Shown here: positions 62,171 to 64,000 of the stretch, in pieces
Layout: each line of letters begins with the position of its first letter
Position numbering within the stretch: position 1 is the stretch's first letter
Source: Thermodesulfobacteriota bacterium
GTDB taxonomy: Bacteria > Desulfobacterota > UBA8473
DNA: 64,000 nt
NCBI GenBank assembly: GCA_040757775.1
Contig: JBFLWQ010000012.1
Span: 25,635-89,634 of the forward strand
Reading direction: 5' to 3'
Notes under the pieces: model-generated
The model's input: the letters and a program-made list of their open reading frames with translations, nothing else
The model's database searches: none
What the model was told of the DNA's origin: nothing
Position numbers and translations under genes: made by a program

Positions 62171-63598
62171 TTATCCAAGCTTGTACTTTTTCAACTTTCT
62201 ATAAAAGGTTGCCCTCCCCCATCCCAGAAGTTTAGCCGAGCCTGTTCGGTTGCCCCTGGATTGAGCAAGAGCCTCAGCGATCATCTGTCGCTCAATCTTC
62301 TCCCAGTCAAAATGACTCGTGGCTTTGTAAAGGGATTCTCTATACATAAGGGGGGTTGATGTGTTAGAAGAAGTGTTTGCTGGATTATCAGTCACAGGTA
62401 CCCCCATGGTTACAGATTCATGTAAATAGGAGGGCAAATTTTCGGGATGAATTACTTCATCCTGGCACAGATTTACGGCAAATTCGACGATGTTTCTAAG
62501 CTCCCGTACATTACCGGGATATGTATAATTTAACATGATTGGAATAGAATTCAAGGAAAATCCTTTAATCTGCTTGTTAAATTTTTTAGAAAAATGTTGC
62601 AAAAAATGATTCATTAACAACCTGACATCATCTCCCCTTTCCCTCAGAGGGGGCAGCTCTATACGGATAACTTTCAACCTAAACTTAAGGTCTTCTCGAA
62701 ATGTGCCCTGTCTTACCATCTTATTTAGGTCCCTATGTGTTGCGGCAATAACTCTTGCATCCGATTTTACCGGTTTATTACTACCGAGGGGGTAAAATTC
62801 TTTATCATCCAAAAAAGTGAGGAGCTTAACCTGGAGGGATAAAGGAAGATCGCCTATCTCTGTTAGATAGATAGTCCCATTGTTAGCCATACGAAAGCGT
62901 CCCTGTTTATCTTCGACTGCTCCGGTAAATGCACCCCGCTTATGTCCAAATAATTCAGATTCCAAAAGGTTTTCAGGCAGCGCACCACAATTTATCTTGA
63001 TAAAAGGTCCCTTTGCCCGCATTGAGGAGATATGGATTGCCTCAGCCACTAAATCTTTACCTGTGCCTGTTTCGCCTGTTATCAAAACCGAAGAATCGGT
63101 TTGAGAAATAAGCTGCAAGGTTTTGAATATTTCTTCCATTTGAGGGCTGTGGCCGATTATGTTATGGTAGCTGGATGGACCCTGGATTTTTTGATCAAAC
63201 TCCCTGACCAGAGAGATATCTTCGACTGTTTCGATAACGCCGATAGGTTTGCCATCATGGTCCTTCAGTGGCGAAAGATTGATTATGACCGGCACCTTCT
63301 GTCGAGCGAGATTAATGATATCTCCTTCCGTACTGATCTGGTCTTCTTTCTCCAGAATTTTTCTGGCAGGACATCCTATGGGACACAGGTTATTTCTCAT
63401 AATATAACGGCAGGGGACACCATAGGCTTCTTTTCTATTGAAACCAGTGAGGCTTTCCATGGCTCGGTTGATGGCATGAATGCGTAAGTCCGGAGAGATT
63501 AGAGCAACTCCTACCGGGATTCCATCAATAATCTCTCTAATATCCATTCGGAGATGGTCAATTGGCCAGCAGGCTTTACTTTCCTCAATTTCCGCCAC
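62171..63598 (-). CDS. PAS-type sigma-54 activator
   Basis: 475 residues. N-terminal PAS domain (~20-130) with a cysteine group CRYIMRNNLCPIGCP that could bind a metal or react to redox. AAA+ domain with Walker A GETGTGKDLVA, GAFTGA, Walker-B-like region IYLTEIGDL (Thr for the usual Asp) and Fis-type HTH (NRTGSAKLLGWGRATFYRK). Not a receiver, so controlled by ligand or redox. GTG start at 63598 with an AGGGGGGGGG tract as ribosome site. Confidence 0.93.
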   Translation of the reverse strand: MAEIEESKACWPIDHLRMDIREIIDGIPVGVALISPDLRIHAINRAMESLTGFNRKEAYGVPCRYIMRNNLCPIGCPARKILEKEDQISTEGDIINLARQKVPVIINLSPLKDHDGKPIGVIETVEDISLVREFDQKIQGPSSYHNIIGHSPQMEEIFKTLQLISQTDSSVLITGETGTGKDLVAEAIHISSMRAKGPFIKINCGALPENLLESELFGHKRGAFTGAVEDKQGRFRMANNGTIYLTEIGDLPLSLQVKLLTFLDDKEFYPLGSNKPVKSDARVIAATHRDLNKMVRQGTFREDLKFRLKVIRIELPPLRERGDDVRLLMNHFLQHFSKKFNKQIKGFSLNSIPIMLNYTYPGNVRELRNIVEFAVNLCQDEVIHPENLPSYLHESVTMGVPVTDNPANTSSNTSTPLMYRESLYKATSHFDWEKIERQMIAEALAQSRGNRTGSAKLLGWGRATFYRKLKKYKLG

Positions 63599-63673
63599 TG
63601 ATACCCCCCCCCTAAAATTAACAGGTAAGATTGTTTTTCCCTTTGGGATTTTTTATAGATATTATCTTTGGCT

Positions 63674-63701
63674 ACTATAGCAGAGTAATGGAAAAAGACA
63701 A
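63674..63701 (-). promoter_or_regulatory. Sigma-70-type promoter of the array
   Basis: On the minus strand TTGTCT (63696-63701), a 16-base spacer and TATAGT (63674-63679), about 75 bases before the GTG of the sigma-54 activator. The 276-base gap 63599-63874 otherwise shows only the G9 tract at 63604-63612; nothing else was recognised. Confidence 0.5.
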
Positions 63702-63874
63702 GGGAAAATAGGTTGGAAGAGTAGGAAAGTAGAAAAGTGGAAGTTTAGTAAACCACCTCTCTACTTCTTCAGTCCTCTACTCTAATGAATTCGCTCTCAG
63801 GGGCACTTCCTCAAAAAAAGGCATAGTTTTTCAAAGCTTGCTGCAGGATAGTTCACGAGGTTGGAATGCAGCTT

Positions 63875-64000
63875 TTACAACATTTCTATAAAAGCCTGAA
63901 CCCTTGTTTTCAACTGCCCCAGCCCTGAAAGACTGTGGTCTACCTCCAGTGTTAAGACGGAAACTTCTTCCTCCAGTCTCTTCCTGAAAATAGCTGATTC
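63875..64000 (-). CDS. C-terminal end of a 2-hydroxyacyl-CoA dehydratase-like protein
   Basis: The last 41 codons and stop of a gene that continues beyond the right edge. The end reads LTLEVDHSLSGLGQLKTRV followed by QAFIEML, the pattern found at the C-terminus of HgdB/BcrB/BcrC-type 2-hydroxyacyl-CoA dehydratase or benzoyl-CoA reductase subunits. Only the tail is seen, so subunit and substrate cannot be told. Confidence 0.6.
   Translation of the reverse strand, partial: ESAIFRKRLEEEVSVLTLEVDHSLSGLGQLKTRVQAFIEML

Overview
The window looks like a chromosomal segment of a strictly anaerobic Desulfobacterota-type bacterium (sulfate reducer or syntroph). This is inferred from gene content: a soluble [NiFe] hydrogenase fused to NAD(P)H-handling subunits, a complete hypABCDEF set, sigma-54 regulators, two TauE/SafE exporters and an unusual density of two-component proteins. 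No rRNA, tRNA, CRISPR array or complete transposase gene was seen. Apart from the first 3.9 kb and one small pair near 32-33 kb, all genes lie on the minus strand.

Region by region. (1) 1-3.9 kb (+): end of a membrane protein, a two-helix membrane protein, a stand-alone receiver and the first of three PEP-synthase-like phosphohistidine proteins. (2) 20.8 kb down to 3.9 kb (-): hydrogen operon nuoE, nuoF-gltD fusion, nuoG-like, hoxY, hoxH, maturation protease, a receiver and membrane histidine kinase, then hypA, B, F, C, D, E. (3) 31.3 kb down to 21.2 kb (-): acetate operon with acs, an MFS carrier, kinase, receiver, a DRTGG/BioD-like protein, an unknown 269-aa protein and a second kinase. The hydrogen and acetate operons are preceded by the same ~160-bp regulatory module with a sigma-54-like -24/-12 element and an upstream palindrome. 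(4) 32.0-33.2 kb (+): a sensor-only Cache protein and a half-size CBS protein. (5) 39.9 down to 33.2 kb (-): receiver, PEP-synthase-like protein 2, kinase and NtrC-type regulator. (6) 47.8 down to 40.1 kb (-): a small DVU0150-like membrane protein, TauE/SafE, lipoprotein, 2-TM protein, second TauE/SafE, another 2-TM protein and PEP-synthase-like protein 3. (7) 63.6 down to 47.9 kb (-): a signalling array with a PAS-type sigma-54 activator, a NifX-like protein, three paralogous Cache kinases, eight receiver proteins (one of them a pseudo-receiver), a catalytically doubtful kinase, a small protein built of FAEAGE motifs, a CBS protein, a DASS transporter, an LCIB-type carbonic anhydrase homologue and a universal stress protein. 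The window ends in the C-terminus of a 2-hydroxyacyl-CoA dehydratase-like gene.

Working model (inference): H2 turnover and acetate activation are co-controlled by a sigma-54 activator, most simply the NtrC-type protein at 33.2 kb. The rest is a large phosphotransfer network in which many output-less receivers, Cache kinases and three ATP-grasp/phosphohistidine proteins with an unrecognised C-terminal domain sit around sulfite/organosulfonate-type exporters. The PEP-synthase-like/receiver/TauE association and the FAEAGE-motif proteins are the best candidates for an undescribed system. Several repeat families decorate the region, including a ~150-bp MITE with terminal inverted repeats and 6-7 bp target duplications.
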